A stretch of DNA of 51,998 bases from Bacteroidales bacterium UBA3743 (GCA_002371265.1 DFGT01000006.1:1-51998), one strand, 5' to 3'; counted from the first letter of the stretch, positions 1 through 11,000 are shown. Notes: generated from the sequence alone by a model not told the origin. Program-made: numbers and translations.

Positions 1-2
1 CG

Positions 3-83
3 TCAACAGACTATTGGTATGAGTGCTTGATCCGAGAGATCGACAAGGTCTACAAAGGACACTTCACACTGATAAGGCGATAA
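3..83 (+). CDS. 3' end of an unidentified gene (partial)
   Basis: An open frame enters from the left edge and ends at a TAA. Only 26 residues are visible, ending in GHFTLIRR. The fragment is basic and gives no family assignment. A strong intrinsic terminator begins 22 bases after the stop, which supports this being the real end of a transcribed gene. Confidence 0.55.
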   Translation, partial: STDYWYECLIREIDKVYKGHFTLIRR

Positions 84-104
84 TCAAACGGATTATATGA
101 TAAC

Positions 105-137
105 AAAAAAGGTTGCGAGACAATCGCAACCTTTTTT
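105..137 (+). terminator. intrinsic terminator
   Basis: A perfect 14-bp stem (AAAAAAGGTTGCGA with TCGCAACCTTTTTT) closes a 5-base loop and ends in six T. It lies just after the partial gene at the left edge. The A-rich left arm means it could also work on the other strand. Confidence 0.85.
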
Positions 138-170
138 GTTTGTGAATACAATGATGAATTCTTATCAATT

Positions 171-202
171 AAAAAGCCCGAATGTATAAAATACTTTCGG
201 GC
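171..202 (-). terminator. intrinsic terminator of the lipoprotein gene
   Basis: On the minus strand GCCCGAA pairs with TTCGGGC, with a further 4-bp inner stem after one mismatch. A T tract (complement of AAAAA at 171-175) follows. It lies 48 bases after the minus-strand lipoprotein gene. Confidence 0.75.
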
Positions 203-249
203 GTTGTTGTTTGAATTAAAAAGATCAAATGATATCTGTGGCGTACAAA

Positions 250-585
250 TTAGTAAATTCTATTCATCTTGCCGTCGTCATAGATTACCATATCATTTAT
301 CTTGAAAACGCGGTTGCCAGTTGTGATAAATGAATCTTGAACATCTGAAGGTTCTCCGTAAATGTTGTCAGTCTGTATGTTTAGTATCCATTTGACTTCA
401 TTTTTGTCGCCTATCGTATATGTCTCCTTTTTTACTTTCAGCGAATTTGGATTCGGCAGATAGTTTTTGTAGAAACGCATGTATGCTTCTCTTCCTTGAC
501 TGACTCTTTTGTCGTCGCATGATGTGAATGCTGCTAATGTGCAGATCGTAAAAAGCAAGAATTTAACTTTATTCATATATTTCAT
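250..585 (-). CDS. small predicted lipoprotein, function unknown
   Basis: The 111-residue product starts with a basic n-region and a hydrophobic stretch ending in a lipobox-like LAAFTSC, so signal peptidase II cleavage before Cys is expected and the mature part is about 88 residues. The mature part is polar with several aromatic residues (AYMRFYKNYLPNPN) and no cysteine besides the lipidated one. I do not recognise a family. An alternative ATG three codons in (576) gives an equally good signal peptide. The gene stands alone, with a TAnnTTTG element upstream and a terminator downstream. Confidence 0.75.
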   Translation of the reverse strand: MKYMNKVKFLLFTICTLAAFTSCDDKRVSQGREAYMRFYKNYLPNPNSLKVKKETYTIGDKNEVKWILNIQTDNIYGEPSDVQDSFITTGNRVFKINDMVIYDDGKMNRIY

Positions 586-602
586 GTTTTGTCGTTTTAA
601 TG

Positions 603-610
603 CAAAGTTA
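603..610 (-). promoter_or_regulatory. -7 element of the lipoprotein gene
   Basis: On the minus strand this reads TAACTTTG, matching the TAnnTTTG consensus of Bacteroidota sigma factors, 18 bases before the start codon. No clear TTTG is found at the expected upstream spacing. Confidence 0.5.
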
Positions 611-704
611 CAAAAAAAACGATATATCTTACGTTTGTCAATTAATTCAAACTTTTGTTCAAAATTATGTATAATTTTTTTATCCTTCCTCTTCTTAAAT
701 TTAT

Positions 705-712
705 TATATTTG
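705..712 (+). promoter_or_regulatory. -7 element of mdh
   Basis: TATATTTG matches TAnnTTTG and is followed by CA near the expected transcription start, giving a leader of about 45 bases before mdh. The upstream half is not clear. Confidence 0.6.
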
Positions 713-761
713 CACTACATTTCAGAGAAGGAAATATTAATAAACAATAAAATATAAAGTT

Positions 762-1754
762 ATGGCTTTTTTAACTAACGAGAAACTTGTTATCGTAGGT
801 GCTGGTGGTGCTATCGGCTCTAACATGGTTCAGTCTGTACTTATGCTTGGCTTGACTCCAAACATTTGTCTATACGATATTTTCGAGCCTGGTGTTCATG
901 GTGTTGCAGATGAGATGGCTCACTGCGCATTCCCAGGTGCAAACATTTCTTGGACTACTGACGCTGCTAAGGCATTCACTGGCGCTAAGTATATCATCTC
1001 TTCTGGTGGAGCTCCACGTAAGGAGGGTATGACTCGTGAGGATTTGTTGAAGGGTAACTGCCAGATCGCTGCTGAGTTTGGTGACAATATCAAGAAGTAT
1101 TGCCCAGATGTAAAGCATGTTGTTGTTATCTTCAACCCAGCTGACGTTACTGCTCTAACAGCACTTATCCACTCAGGTTTGAAGCCAAATCAGTTGACTT
1201 CTCTTGCCGCTCTTGACTCTACTCGTCTTCAGCAGCAGATCGCAATGCAGTGTGGTGTTCAGCAGGATCAGGTTACTGATTGCTACACTTACGGTGGTCA
1301 CGGTGAGCAGATGGCAGTGTTTGCTTCAAAGGCAAAGGTTGCTGGCAAGCCACTTTCTGAGTACAATATCCCAGCTGATCGTTGGGCTGAGATTAAGCAG
1401 GCTACTATCCAGGGTGGTTCTGCAATTATCAAGCTTCGTGGACGTTCTTCATTCCAGAGCCCAGCTTACCAGGCAGTTAAGATGATCGAAGGTGCTATGG
1501 GTGGTGCTGAGTTCACTTGGCCTGCAGGTTGCTATGTAAACTGCGACAAGTGTGGTTTCAAGAATGTAATGATGGCTATGCCTTCAAAGATCGACAAGAA
1601 TGGTGTTAGCTTCACAGCTCCTACTGGTACAGCTGAGGAGATGGCTGATCTTGCTAAGTCTTACGAGCACCTACAGAAGATGCGTGATGAGCTTGTAACT
1701 CTTGGTATCATCCCACCAGTATCAGAGTGGAAGACTATGAATCCAAATCTATAA
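762..1754 (+). CDS. mdh: malate dehydrogenase
   Basis: This 330-residue cytoplasmic enzyme interconverts malate and oxaloacetate with NAD(H), as part of the partial TCA/fumarate route of these anaerobes. The Rossmann loop VGAGGAIG lies at residues 12-19. The substrate-binding arginines fit R86 and R92 in APRKEGMTRED and R155 in LDSTRLQ, N125 sits in FNPAD, and the catalytic His is H180 in GGHGEQM. The GGHGEQM and FNPAD wording is that of the Bacteroidales branch of the LDH/MDH superfamily. The start is set by the conserved LTNEKLVIVG beginning and the upstream promoter. It is a single-gene unit closed by a terminator. Codon use (GCT, GGT, AAG) looks like that of a highly expressed gene. Confidence 0.95.
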   Translation: MAFLTNEKLVIVGAGGAIGSNMVQSVLMLGLTPNICLYDIFEPGVHGVADEMAHCAFPGANISWTTDAAKAFTGAKYIISSGGAPRKEGMTREDLLKGNCQIAAEFGDNIKKYCPDVKHVVVIFNPADVTALTALIHSGLKPNQLTSLAALDSTRLQQQIAMQCGVQQDQVTDCYTYGGHGEQMAVFASKAKVAGKPLSEYNIPADRWAEIKQATIQGGSAIIKLRGRSSFQSPAYQAVKMIEGAMGGAEFTWPAGCYVNCDKCGFKNVMMAMPSKIDKNGVSFTAPTGTAEEMADLAKSYEHLQKMRDELVTLGIIPPVSEWKTMNPNL

Positions 1755-1783
1755 TCTAGGTTAGGATTTATTCCATAACATAG

Positions 1784-1814
1784 GCGGGTTCCTATTTGGA
1801 ATCCGCTTTTTTTT
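1784..1814 (+). terminator. intrinsic terminator of mdh
   Basis: GCGGGTTCC pairs with GGAATCCGC (one G-T pair) around a TATTT loop, and eight T follow. It starts 30 bases after the mdh stop. Confidence 0.85.
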
Positions 1815-1824
1815 ATCCATAAAT

Positions 1825-1832
1825 TAAATTTG
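1825..1832 (+). promoter_or_regulatory. -7 element of the gene at 1850
   Basis: TAAATTTG matches TAnnTTTG and ends 17 bases before the start codon, so the leader would be very short. It lies just after the mdh terminator. Confidence 0.45.
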
Positions 1833-1849
1833 AATTTCAATTTTGTAGT

Positions 1850-2623
1850 ATGAGAATCCTATTTGTTTTATTTTCTATCTTTCTTTCACAATCTTTGCCC
1901 TCGCAGGTTTTAGACCTTTATCCGACTGAAGTGAATAAACTATCATTTCCTGAGGAAATAAAAAAATTATATGAAGAGCGTTATGTGCTTTACATGAAAC
2001 AGGATAATAAACAGGTACTAACGGAATTAGAACGTAAACGTCTTGACGATCTAATCAACAATGAAAAACTGGTGGAGCAAAAAATGAGTTGGTGGGATGT
2101 CTCTGGTATGGGATGCAGTTGGTATTGCTGTGGAAATATTGACACTGTTATTGCGTCAAGTAATCTTAAGAAAAGTGGTAAGATCACATATATAGGAGCT
2201 AATGCTGGTGATGATAATTATGAGACAGCTTGGGTCGAGGGTGTTGATGGTTATGGAATAGGTGAGAATGTGACGTTTTATATAAATAGTGGACAAGTTG
2301 ATGAAATCATTGTTGCTAATGGTTACGTGAAGACACCTAAAGCATACAAAGAGAATTCGAGAGTCAAGACCCTCAAACTATATTACAATGACAAACATAT
2401 AGCAAATTTACATCTGAAGGATGAACTTTCGGACCAACATTTCAAGTTATGGAAGGTATTTGGTTCACATGCGTACTACAACGATGAGGGACACTGGATT
2501 GGTTATGATGGAAAGCTCGTGCCACAGTGGTCGTTCAAGTTTGAAATTGTAGATGTATATGAAGGGACGAAGTATGACGATACTGTAATAAGTGAGATAC
2601 ATTTTAGTGGACCATGCCACTAG
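1850..2623 (+). CDS. secreted protein with a discoidin-like (NADase-type glycan-binding) domain
   Basis: The 257-residue product has a short signal peptide (MRILFVLFSIFLSQSLPSQ) and then a charged helical stretch (about residues 25-75). The remaining 160 residues look like the beta-sandwich module annotated as an NADase-type glycan-binding domain. Hallmarks are the early ASSNL segment, DDNYETAWVEGVDGYGIGE near residues 120-140, the strand DEIIVANGYVKT, and the late FEIVDVYEGTKYDDTVISEIHF. In known proteins this fold binds sugars; the ligand here is inferred. Two cysteine clusters (GCSWYCCG and the final SGPCH) suggest disulfides. Location is probably periplasmic or surface. The family call is from memory of the motif pattern. 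Confidence 0.65.
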   Translation: MRILFVLFSIFLSQSLPSQVLDLYPTEVNKLSFPEEIKKLYEERYVLYMKQDNKQVLTELERKRLDDLINNEKLVEQKMSWWDVSGMGCSWYCCGNIDTVIASSNLKKSGKITYIGANAGDDNYETAWVEGVDGYGIGENVTFYINSGQVDEIIVANGYVKTPKAYKENSRVKTLKLYYNDKHIANLHLKDELSDQHFKLWKVFGSHAYYNDEGHWIGYDGKLVPQWSFKFEIVDVYEGTKYDDTVISEIHFSGPCH

Positions 2624-2686
2624 TGAATCTGCTCGTTTCTTTATGGAATGTCCGACGGTGGAAAAATCTATTTGTTGGTAATACTT

Positions 2687-2719
2687 AAATAAAAAGAGAC
2701 GCTGCATGCGCAACGTCTC
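2687..2719 (-). terminator. intrinsic terminator of argS
   Basis: GAGACG pairs with CGTCTC, with an inner TGC/GCA stem. On the minus strand it is followed by TTTTTATTT. It lies 22 bases after the argS stop and may also stop transcripts from the convergent gene that ends at 2623. Confidence 0.75.
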
Positions 2720-2741
2720 CGCAAAAAATATTGAATTGAAT

Positions 2742-4535
2742 TTACATTCTTTCTGGAACCTCAATTCCAAGCAATCCCATACCGCTTTTTACCACTTTCG
2801 CAACGGATTTTGAAAGAAGTAGACGGAATGCACGCACATCTTCGTTTCCCTCCTTTAGAATTGAGAAATCGTGGTAGAATGAGTTGAACTGTTTTACCAA
2901 GTCGTAGATATAGTTGGCGATCAATGCTGGGCTGAACTCTTTTCCTGCCTGAGCAACGACGTCTGGGTATGAAGCCAACGATTGAATCAACATTCCTTCT
3001 GTATCAGAGATCTGCAAGTCTTCATTCAGTTTGTTTGGCAATGTGATGCCCATTTCTGCAGCCTTTCTCAACACAGAGCAGATACGCGCGTGAGTGTATT
3101 GGATGAATGGACCTGTGTTTCCGTTGAAGTCGATAGACTCCTTAGGATCAAACATCATGTTCTTGCGTGGATCAACCTTTAGAATGAAATACTTCAATGC
3201 TCCAAGACCACAGATTCTAGCAACTTCGTCGACTTCTGCTTCTGAGCAATCCTGCAACTTGCCAAGCTCAAGCGACATCTGTTTTGCATCCTCCACCATC
3301 TTGTCCATCAAATCATCCGCGTCGACTACAGTTCCTTCACGACTCTTCATCTTACCTTCAGGAAGCTCAACCATACCGTAAGAGAAGTGAACCAAATCTT
3401 TTCCCCACTTGAATCCAAGACGGTCGAGTAGGATAGAAAGCACCTGGAAATGGTAGTTCTGCTCGTTTCCTACGACATAGATCATTCGTGAGATGTCATA
3501 GTCACGGAAACGCTGCTGAGCTGTGCCGATATCCTGAGTCATATAAACTGATGTGCCGTCTGCGCGGAGAAGAAGCTTTTCATCCAAACCGTCTTTTGTA
3601 AGATCAGCCCACACGGAACCATCCTCACGGCGGTAGAACACACCCTTTTCAAGACCTTCGTTCACCTTGGCTTTTCCGTCAAGGTAAGTCTGAGACTCAT
3701 AATATATTTTGTCGAAACTTACACCCATACGTTTGTAAGTCTCATCGAATCCGGCGTAAACCCAGTTGTTCATCTTCTCCCAAAGAGCGCGAACCTCTGC
3801 GTCGCCATCTTCCCATTTCTTAAGCATTTGTTGAGCCTCTACCATTAGAGGGGCATTTTTCTTGGCATCCTCTTCGCTTTGACCCTGGCTCATAAGTTCC
3901 TTCACCTGAGCACGATACTCTTTGTCGAATTTGACGTAGTAGTCGCCGACCAAGTGGTCTCCTTTTTTGCCTGAACTTTCCGGAGTCTCACCGTTGCCGA
4001 ACAATTTCCAAGCGAGCATCGACTTGCAGATATGGATACCGCGGTCGTTCACGATGTTAGTCTTCACAACTCTCAGACCGCACGCTTCAAGAATGCGGCA
4101 AAGAGAAGAACCAAGGAGGTTGTTGCGGACGTGTCCAAGGTGAAGCGGTTTGTTCGTGTTTGGCGACGAGTATTCTACCATGTAAAGCGGCGACTCTGGT
4201 GTAGGAGTCTTTTTGCCGAAATTGTCGTCAGCAAGGATGTTGTTGAGTGCACTTACCCAGTGGCCTTTTTTGATGACCATGTTGAGGAATCCTTTGACCA
4301 CGTTGAATTTTTCGACTTCAGAAGCGTTGGCCACAAGGTAGTCGCCGATCTCCTGGGCAGTCTCTTCCGGCTTTTTCTTAGAAGCTTTCAAAAAAGGGAA
4401 AACAACTAAAGTTAGGTCACCCTCAAACTCTTTTCTAGTGGCAGACAACTGTACCGATTTATCGTCTGCCTCAATACCATACAGAGCAGACACTGCAGCC
4501 TTAACGACTGCTGATAATTTTTCTTCTATATTCAT
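2742..4535 (-). CDS. argS: arginyl-tRNA synthetase
   Basis: This 597-residue class Ia synthetase charges tRNA-Arg. The N-terminal additional domain of ArgS (about residues 1-110) precedes SSPNTNKPLHLGHVRNN, in which HLGH (132-135) is the ATP-binding HIGH signature. The later GKMKSREG segment is the degenerate KMSKS loop normal for ArgS. The DALR anticodon-binding domain fills the C-terminal third and the protein ends with the family's usual GIEVPERM, so it is full length. It is monocistronic, with its own -7 element and terminator. Confidence 0.96.
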   Translation of the reverse strand: MNIEEKLSAVVKAAVSALYGIEADDKSVQLSATRKEFEGDLTLVVFPFLKASKKKPEETAQEIGDYLVANASEVEKFNVVKGFLNMVIKKGHWVSALNNILADDNFGKKTPTPESPLYMVEYSSPNTNKPLHLGHVRNNLLGSSLCRILEACGLRVVKTNIVNDRGIHICKSMLAWKLFGNGETPESSGKKGDHLVGDYYVKFDKEYRAQVKELMSQGQSEEDAKKNAPLMVEAQQMLKKWEDGDAEVRALWEKMNNWVYAGFDETYKRMGVSFDKIYYESQTYLDGKAKVNEGLEKGVFYRREDGSVWADLTKDGLDEKLLLRADGTSVYMTQDIGTAQQRFRDYDISRMIYVVGNEQNYHFQVLSILLDRLGFKWGKDLVHFSYGMVELPEGKMKSREGTVVDADDLMDKMVEDAKQMSLELGKLQDCSEAEVDEVARICGLGALKYFILKVDPRKNMMFDPKESIDFNGNTGPFIQYTHARICSVLRKAAEMGITLPNKLNEDLQISDTEGMLIQSLASYPDVVAQAGKEFSPALIANYIYDLVKQFNSFYHDFSILKEGNEDVRAFRLLLSKSVAKVVKSGMGLLGIEVPERM

Positions 4536-4564
4536 TTTAAGTGTATCTTCTAAGAAATTTTATG

Positions 4565-4572
4565 CAAAAGTA
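4565..4572 (-). promoter_or_regulatory. -7 element of argS
   Basis: On the minus strand this reads TACTTTTG, matching TAnnTTTG, 29 bases before the argS start codon. A clear upstream TTTG is not seen at the usual distance. Confidence 0.55.
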
Positions 4573-4608
4573 CGAATTTCAATGTTAAATGTGAAATAAG
4601 GAAGGATA

Positions 4609-4745
4609 AAAATAAGAAAGTCACCCTTGGGGCGGGTGACTTTGCGATTTTTTCATTAAGATAAAGGAAAAATAGGATTAGTAACAGTACAAAAAAATAC
4701 TTATGAAAAAGTAAGTCTTTACATTTAACTGTTCCCAAAAACAAC
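4609..4745 (-). ncRNA. candidate small RNA: orphan promoter plus terminator
   Basis: This unit has no credible reading frame but has both ends of a transcription unit. The minus strand has TATCTTTG at 4750-4757, with a TTTG 22 bases further upstream. About 125 bases on there is a 10-bp hairpin, AAAGTCACCC with GGGTGACTTT (4617-4643), followed by CTTATTTTT. The expected transcript of about 130 nt contains no ORF longer than a few codons after an ATG; a GTG-started frame would begin before the predicted start of transcription. A leader or decayed gene is the alternative. The rest of the 4536-5083 gap is AT-rich and otherwise empty. Confidence 0.4.
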
Positions 4746-4749
4746 ACTG

Positions 4750-4757
4750 CAAAGATA
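4750..4757 (-). promoter_or_regulatory. orphan -7 element
   Basis: On the minus strand this reads TATCTTTG followed by CA, the same core as the promoters of the K+ channel and alaX-like genes here. It faces away from the giant gene and is separated from argS by its own terminator. Confidence 0.45.
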
Positions 4758-4993
4758 ATGCCTTTTTTGAATATTTAAACAAAAAACGAGATATTTTTTG
4801 TAAATTTATTAAAAATTTTTCATTCGGGATTGACGATAAAAGTAAACTACATTATATATGTATATACATTAAATCAAGTAAAAAGATGGAATTGTATGTA
4901 TATTCATAGTTTGAAATGTTAAAAAAAGTTAAAATATCGTCTTTTGATCAATTTTTTTGGTGATTTTGTGTAATAATGGGAAAGTTATGGCAT

Positions 4994-5001
4994 TATATTT
5001 G
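4994..5001 (+). promoter_or_regulatory. -7 element of the giant adhesin/porP operon
   Basis: TATATTTG matches TAnnTTTG. A TTTTG lies 25 bases upstream, longer than the usual spacing. It implies a leader of about 80 bases before the ATG at 5093. Confidence 0.45.
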
Positions 5002-5092
5002 TTAGTTTCTATATGTACACACAAATGAAAGAAGGTACATGAAACTCTAAACATGAATAATTTTTGTTTTGACTTGTAAGATTATGTTTGAT

Positions 5093-8000
5093 ATGAGAAG
5101 AATATTTTTGTTGTTGGTAGCTTTATTTACTTGTGGTTTGGGATATGCCCAGGGACCGGAATACTCGCCTGTGTGGGCAGAATCCGGCAATTTGGATTTT
5201 ATTGCTGTAGGTAACACCAATCACAAATTAAAAGGCTATAATGAGGGGGCTTTCCCTCCCAATAGAGATAGTGAGATAAAAAATGGAAAAATAGAACCGA
5301 TTGTCAATGGAAAAAATGCTTTCTCAAGTACTTATTCTTCGTCTATTGTAAATGTAAACTATGAAGAGTTTAGAATTTCCAAGCCACAGGCGGCCACTTG
5401 TGAAGGAACATTAAAGATAAAGAAGGCTTTTTTATCGTGGGGTGGACGTTCTCCAAAAACAACAGGTAAAGATGAGGTGTTGTTTGCCATTACAGAGGGC
5501 ACTACAAGATTAGGAGAAGCTAAAGTTAAAGGTACTCTAAAAGAGGCTGATCTTTATAATTATGACAAAAAACTATATACTTGTCATGCTGATGTTACTG
5601 CTGAGGTAAATAGAATTTTAGGAAATACGCCAAGTCAAGATGCTTTGTTTAGAATATATGTTGCAAATGTAGAAACAGAAATGGATGAGTCTACATATGC
5701 ATCATCAGGTGTACAGATAGGTAATTATTCTGGATGGACCTTTACCGTAATCTATGAGTATTCTGGATTGCCTGAAAGATCTATTTTCTATTATCAGCCA
5801 GATAAAGTAAGTGATGTTGTCACAACTGATGCGTCACAAGCAGCTATTCCTGCCTTGTTTAATTTGAAATTAGATTTGTCTAGTGGAAAAACGGGTTTTG
5901 ATTTGGCACAAGGAACAGTTTTAGCTATAGCGTCTTTAGGTAGTACATATAATATTGAAGACGATCAGTTGGTTTGCAATAAAACAGGAACTGAGAAATT
6001 AAAAGAACTTAATGATTTAGGTGCAGGAAATACAACGATTGTCAAAAATGGTGATGGAAATTCTTTTAATGGAACAGTGTCATACAAATACTTGTTTGCT
6101 GATGGAAATAATGTCGAACCAAAATACAAATATACAAGAGGTTATGATTTACATGCAGTTGCATTGACGGGAGCTGATGTGACAAAGAAAATTTTGACGG
6201 ATGACCAAACTTCATTCAATATTGCAATAACAAAGTCGGATGACCCTCACCATACATCTGACATTTTGTTGATGTTTGGAGAACCTAATATGCCTGAAGT
6301 TGTTTTAAAAGACGAGGCAACACCGGATGTGAAGCCGGGTGAGACGTTTAAGTATAGTTTGACGGTAGGACTTAATCAGAATTCTGAGATTTTCAGAAAT
6401 TTTGAACTTTGTGTCCCATTCTCAGATTATGTGGACTATTTTGAGGATATAAGTATTACGTTTGCCAAGGACAAAGGTGGTAGAAACGATTGGAATCCCA
6501 AACCTTATCCTTCCAACGGATTGGTTTATTTAAATACGGATGGCGTGACAGACAAAGCTATTGGTAATGAATCAAGCAATTGGTCTAATTGGAAATCAAC
6601 TAAAGGATCCACTTTCTTGAATGCCCTTAACCATGCTATGCGAGATGCTGACACTCTAAACTATCAACGTTTTTTAAGTGACCCTACAAGCATTAAGCAG
6701 CGAGTGTTGAAATTCAAAATGGACAGTATTATCAATGTCAATGAGGTACAAAGTGATGATGCTATTGTGATCACATTCACGATGAAGGCGAAAGAGGCTG
6801 GTAATTGGGCATACGAAAAAAACTCATTGAAAGGATCTCAAACTTCCTATGTGCCTCAGTCTGAATTGTCTTTCACAACTCCGACAGACAGATCTTCTGT
6901 ACTTGAAAGTATGGATAAGAATGATCCTTTTGACTGGAGAACTTACATGTGTGATCAACGTGGTCGTGGTGCTGGCGGCGGAGGCGGCGGAGGCGGCGGA
7001 GGCGGCGGAGGTGGCTGTGGAGAAACAAGTGCTTATGGAAAGAAAACAGCTTCTCCTAAGGGTGTATATGTCAAAGACCCTAAACATGTGGAGGTTACAG
7101 TAGTGGCTCAAGCTAATTGCCCTGATGTATCTTATCCAGATAGCATTGTTTTCAGTTTTTGTGGAAATGGTGTTAATGTGAATACTGGAGAAATTGCTTT
7201 CTTGTTGAAAAACAAATATCGTTACAATCTAGACAGTTTAAGACTTCGTGATTCTCTTACTTGGATAGATGTAAAGCAGGATTCCATATACATGTTGGCA
7301 AGACGTCATGGTGTTAATAGATCTCAGGTGGAGGGATTGATTAATTTTAACGATGTCGTGGCTTCTGTCGATACTATCAAGGATCTTGGCGGATGTGCTG
7401 ATCCTAGTAATTTGGATGCTTTTGGTGATAGTATTGAGAATGTGTTACACACTCCGGTGGATTTGTCTAATGTCTACTTGCTTTTTAATGAAGAGTCATT
7501 GACTACTGTATATAAGCCAACGGATCAAACGTCAACAAAGATATCTTTGTTGGAAGATAAAGTATATAATTTCAATAAAAAAGGAAAGTATTATATAAGG
7601 TTCTATTCTCCTTGGAATGATGGAGATTGTTCTAAGACGGTTCCTTTGGTTATTGAAGATTTTACGCCAGATGTTCCGAAAGTATTTTATTCTGGTACGG
7701 AAATAAAGCAAGATACAACAATCTATATATGTAAAGAGGCGGATATTGAGAACATAAAGATTGAAAAATCGAAACGAGTTTACGATATCCATCGTGCGAT
7801 TACTGGAGATCTTACTAAGGCAGATTCTGCAATCAATGTGAATGCAGATAAAGTATTCAGTTGGAATCTTAATAAGGAGATAGATACGGATAAATCTGGA
7901 GACTATGAGATTTCGTTGTGGTTTAAGGACCTCGATTGTTCAAGTGATACATTTAAATTCAAAATAAATGTGACAAAAGTTGCTATCACGGAGCATCCGA

Positions 8001-11000
8001 ATATGGTCATTAAGGATATAACAACTTGTTGTGTGCCTGATGCTAACAGTAACAAACAGATAGAACTTTCTATAGATGATACGTATGATCATAGTAATTT
8101 TGATCCTGTCTGGTATCTTGAAGATCAAATTGATTCTTCCCGTACGATCATTGATTCAAAAGTGGATAAGATTTTAGTTCCGATTGATTCAGCAGGCAGA
8201 TTCATTTACTCTGTAGCATATAAGAGTGGTGAGTGTATCAGTGATTTGCGTGACTCTGCTTACGTTGACGTTTTGCCACTTCCTGATACTCTTGTGTCGG
8301 ATACATTGTATGTTTGTGCTGGCTATGAAATAAAGGAATCAGATGTGACGGATTGGTTAAATCCTAAAATTGTTGATCCTAAGAATGATACGATCAAGTA
8401 TTATAAAGAGGTTAGGGATGCTGAGGATGATTTTATTTCACTTGCTGACTTGCTTATGGAGTTGAGCACTGATTGCAGCAATTCTTCTAGTGATGTGAAG
8501 AAGAATTATTTCTATGTCCGTGTCAAGAACAGTTGCTATAGTGCACCTTCAGAAATGGCTGTTTTTGCAAGATGCTACAATACAGATGCTCCTAAGTTTG
8601 CGGAAGGGGTTGATTCTGTTTTGTATTGTATTGGCGACGTCGTTGCTTCTGATCTTAATGTGTTTATCGACGCTGGTGAAAAATCAACTTATTCGGAGGG
8701 TTACCGTTGGCAATGGATAAAAAGTGATGCTACTACTTTGCCTGAGTTTGATAATAAGACAGATTGGTATTCTAGCGTCGAAGCTACTTATAGTTCTTCT
8801 TTGAATGCGAATACCAAAGATCGAGAACTCTGGTCGGTCGTTCGTATAGATTCCAACAACTGTGTCAGCAAGGCTGATACTTTTGAGGTGATCGTCGACG
8901 AGAACATCACTACTTTCCCATTCGTCGGTGATACAACGAAGACGATTGTGAAGAATAATGAGCCTTTGACTATCAAAACTTGTCAGGATGTTCCTTTCTA
9001 TGAGTCTGCTGATATCCCTACCAAACCAACTACAGAGGATTATACAATAGAATGGTTCGAAAAGACAGATGCTGTCGTTGGGCCGAAGGATACTGTCTTC
9101 TTGGATAAGGTGTTTGGTCAGTATACTGTCGTGGGAATGCGTCAGTATAAGGTGCGCCAGAGTACAAAACTTGGATGTAAGGGTCAGTGGCTGGATGTGA
9201 ACTTGCTGGTTAATGAGAAGGTGACTGACGCTCCTGAGTTCGACAGAGTCAATCTTTGTTTTGGTGAAGCTGCTGTGAAAGTTGAAAATAAGAATACTCC
9301 AACAGACGCTGCAAACTTGACTTTGAACTACTATTATTTTAAGGATACATTGAAAGCTTCTCCATTGAGCAACATAACTATAAAGAGTGATTCAATTGGA
9401 GAGTTCTTAAAAAAGCAGAGCCTTTACACAGCTGCATATCGTAATGTCCAGACAGGTTGTGAGGGTCCATTTGTTGATGTGGAGGCAATTGTAAGTGATC
9501 TTCCTCATCTTCCATTGTTGGATAGAGATACAGTCAGCTTGTGTATAGGTGCGGAAAAATATGATTTGGTTTCTGCGACTGGTGCAACTGTCAATACATT
9601 CGACAATAATACTCGCCTGTATTGGACTGCCACTAATGGAGCTACGGTTGATGAAAATGGATTGGCAACAATCACGTCGGCTAAGAAAAATATTAAATAT
9701 TCAGTCAAGCAGAAAAATGAGTTGACAGGTTGTGTCGGCAAGGATACAACAGTGGTCGTGAATATCGACAAGACATTCTCATTCAAGCGTCAGAAGGATA
9801 CTGTAAGATGTTACGGAGAGTCATTTGATTTGTTGAAGGCAATCACTGACAGCTTGCGAATCAAGAATGATATAATCGACGCGGATGTATCATTCAAAGT
9901 TTATAAGTTGACGGGAAACACTCCGTCTCCTTCTGCAATCTCTGATGCCAATCTTTCTGCAATTAAGTCGGATGCGGGTCGTCATGAAGACCAGACTAAG
10001 AGATTCTTGGTTCGTTATGAGGATGCTGTCGGCGGATGTACAGAAAATGATACTGTGACATTGTTGTTTAAGGGATTGCCTACGATCAAGCAACTTCCAA
10101 ATATCGATACTTGTTTCGCGCAGCCTTTCAGTTTGCCTGCGCTCGACAATGATTATGAGTATCAGTGGTATCGAAACGACAAGACAACTAAGATCACAGA
10201 GAAGAAGGTGGCACTTGAAGCGACTGAGACTCTTTATCTTGTCGCAGTGGATAAACAGGAGTGTGCTGATACATCTTCTATTGTGGTGACGGTGCACAAG
10301 AATCCGATTGAGTCGTTGGTGAAAGACACTACCGTCTTCTGCCAAAACACAGGAGAGAAGGTCATCGACATCAAGGCTCAGAGTTCGGATGAGAACGACG
10401 CTTCCAAGTTGAACACTATCATCTACGATGCTGCTGGAAACGAAGTGTCTCGCTCTATCAACACGGATACAGTTGTTGTGACTGGAAAAAATAAGGTCCT
10501 AGACTATGTTGTCGTGCAGGAGAATATGGTCACTCACTGTACGTCGAAAACTGATTTCCATATTGAGGTGAGAAAGGCATTCTCTTTGAATGCTGAGGAT
10601 TGCAAGGCGGTATGTGAGCCTGATGAAGTGGATTTCGCTAAACATGTCCAATTATATTTGAGTAAAAACGAATCGTCAATCGGTATTATTGACTTAGCAA
10701 AACTTAATATTGATTATGCTCGTATAGATGGAAACAGCTCTGTAGCTTTGGATGCGGCCGCAGCGTCTGCTTTAACTCATATCGCTGGACGTGACACTGT
10801 GAACTATACATATAAGATCAGTGATGCTGATAATGTGTGTGTGGCTTCTGATACAGTCGCTGTCACAATCAATTTCAAACCTACTACTCCGGAAATCGTG
10901 GATTCTCAGGACACTGCTTTCTTGTGTTCAGACAATGCGGATCTTAAACTTTCCGCCGTCGACACAAATAAGGATAAGACAAACACAGCGGTATTCTGGG

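Noticed and set aside
4550..4747. Minus-strand 65-codon frame in the argS-adhesin gap
   Set aside because: It starts with GTG upstream of the predicted transcription start, runs through the terminator hairpin, and has an AT-driven Leu/Phe-rich composition with no family likeness.
6974..7015. Short tandem repeat as a CRISPR-like array
   Set aside because: The units are 9 bases, contiguous without spacers, and code poly-glycine in frame.
9890..10345. Antisense frame of 151 codons in the adhesin gene
   Set aside because: It has no signal, domain or promoter, and its composition mirrors the sense strand.
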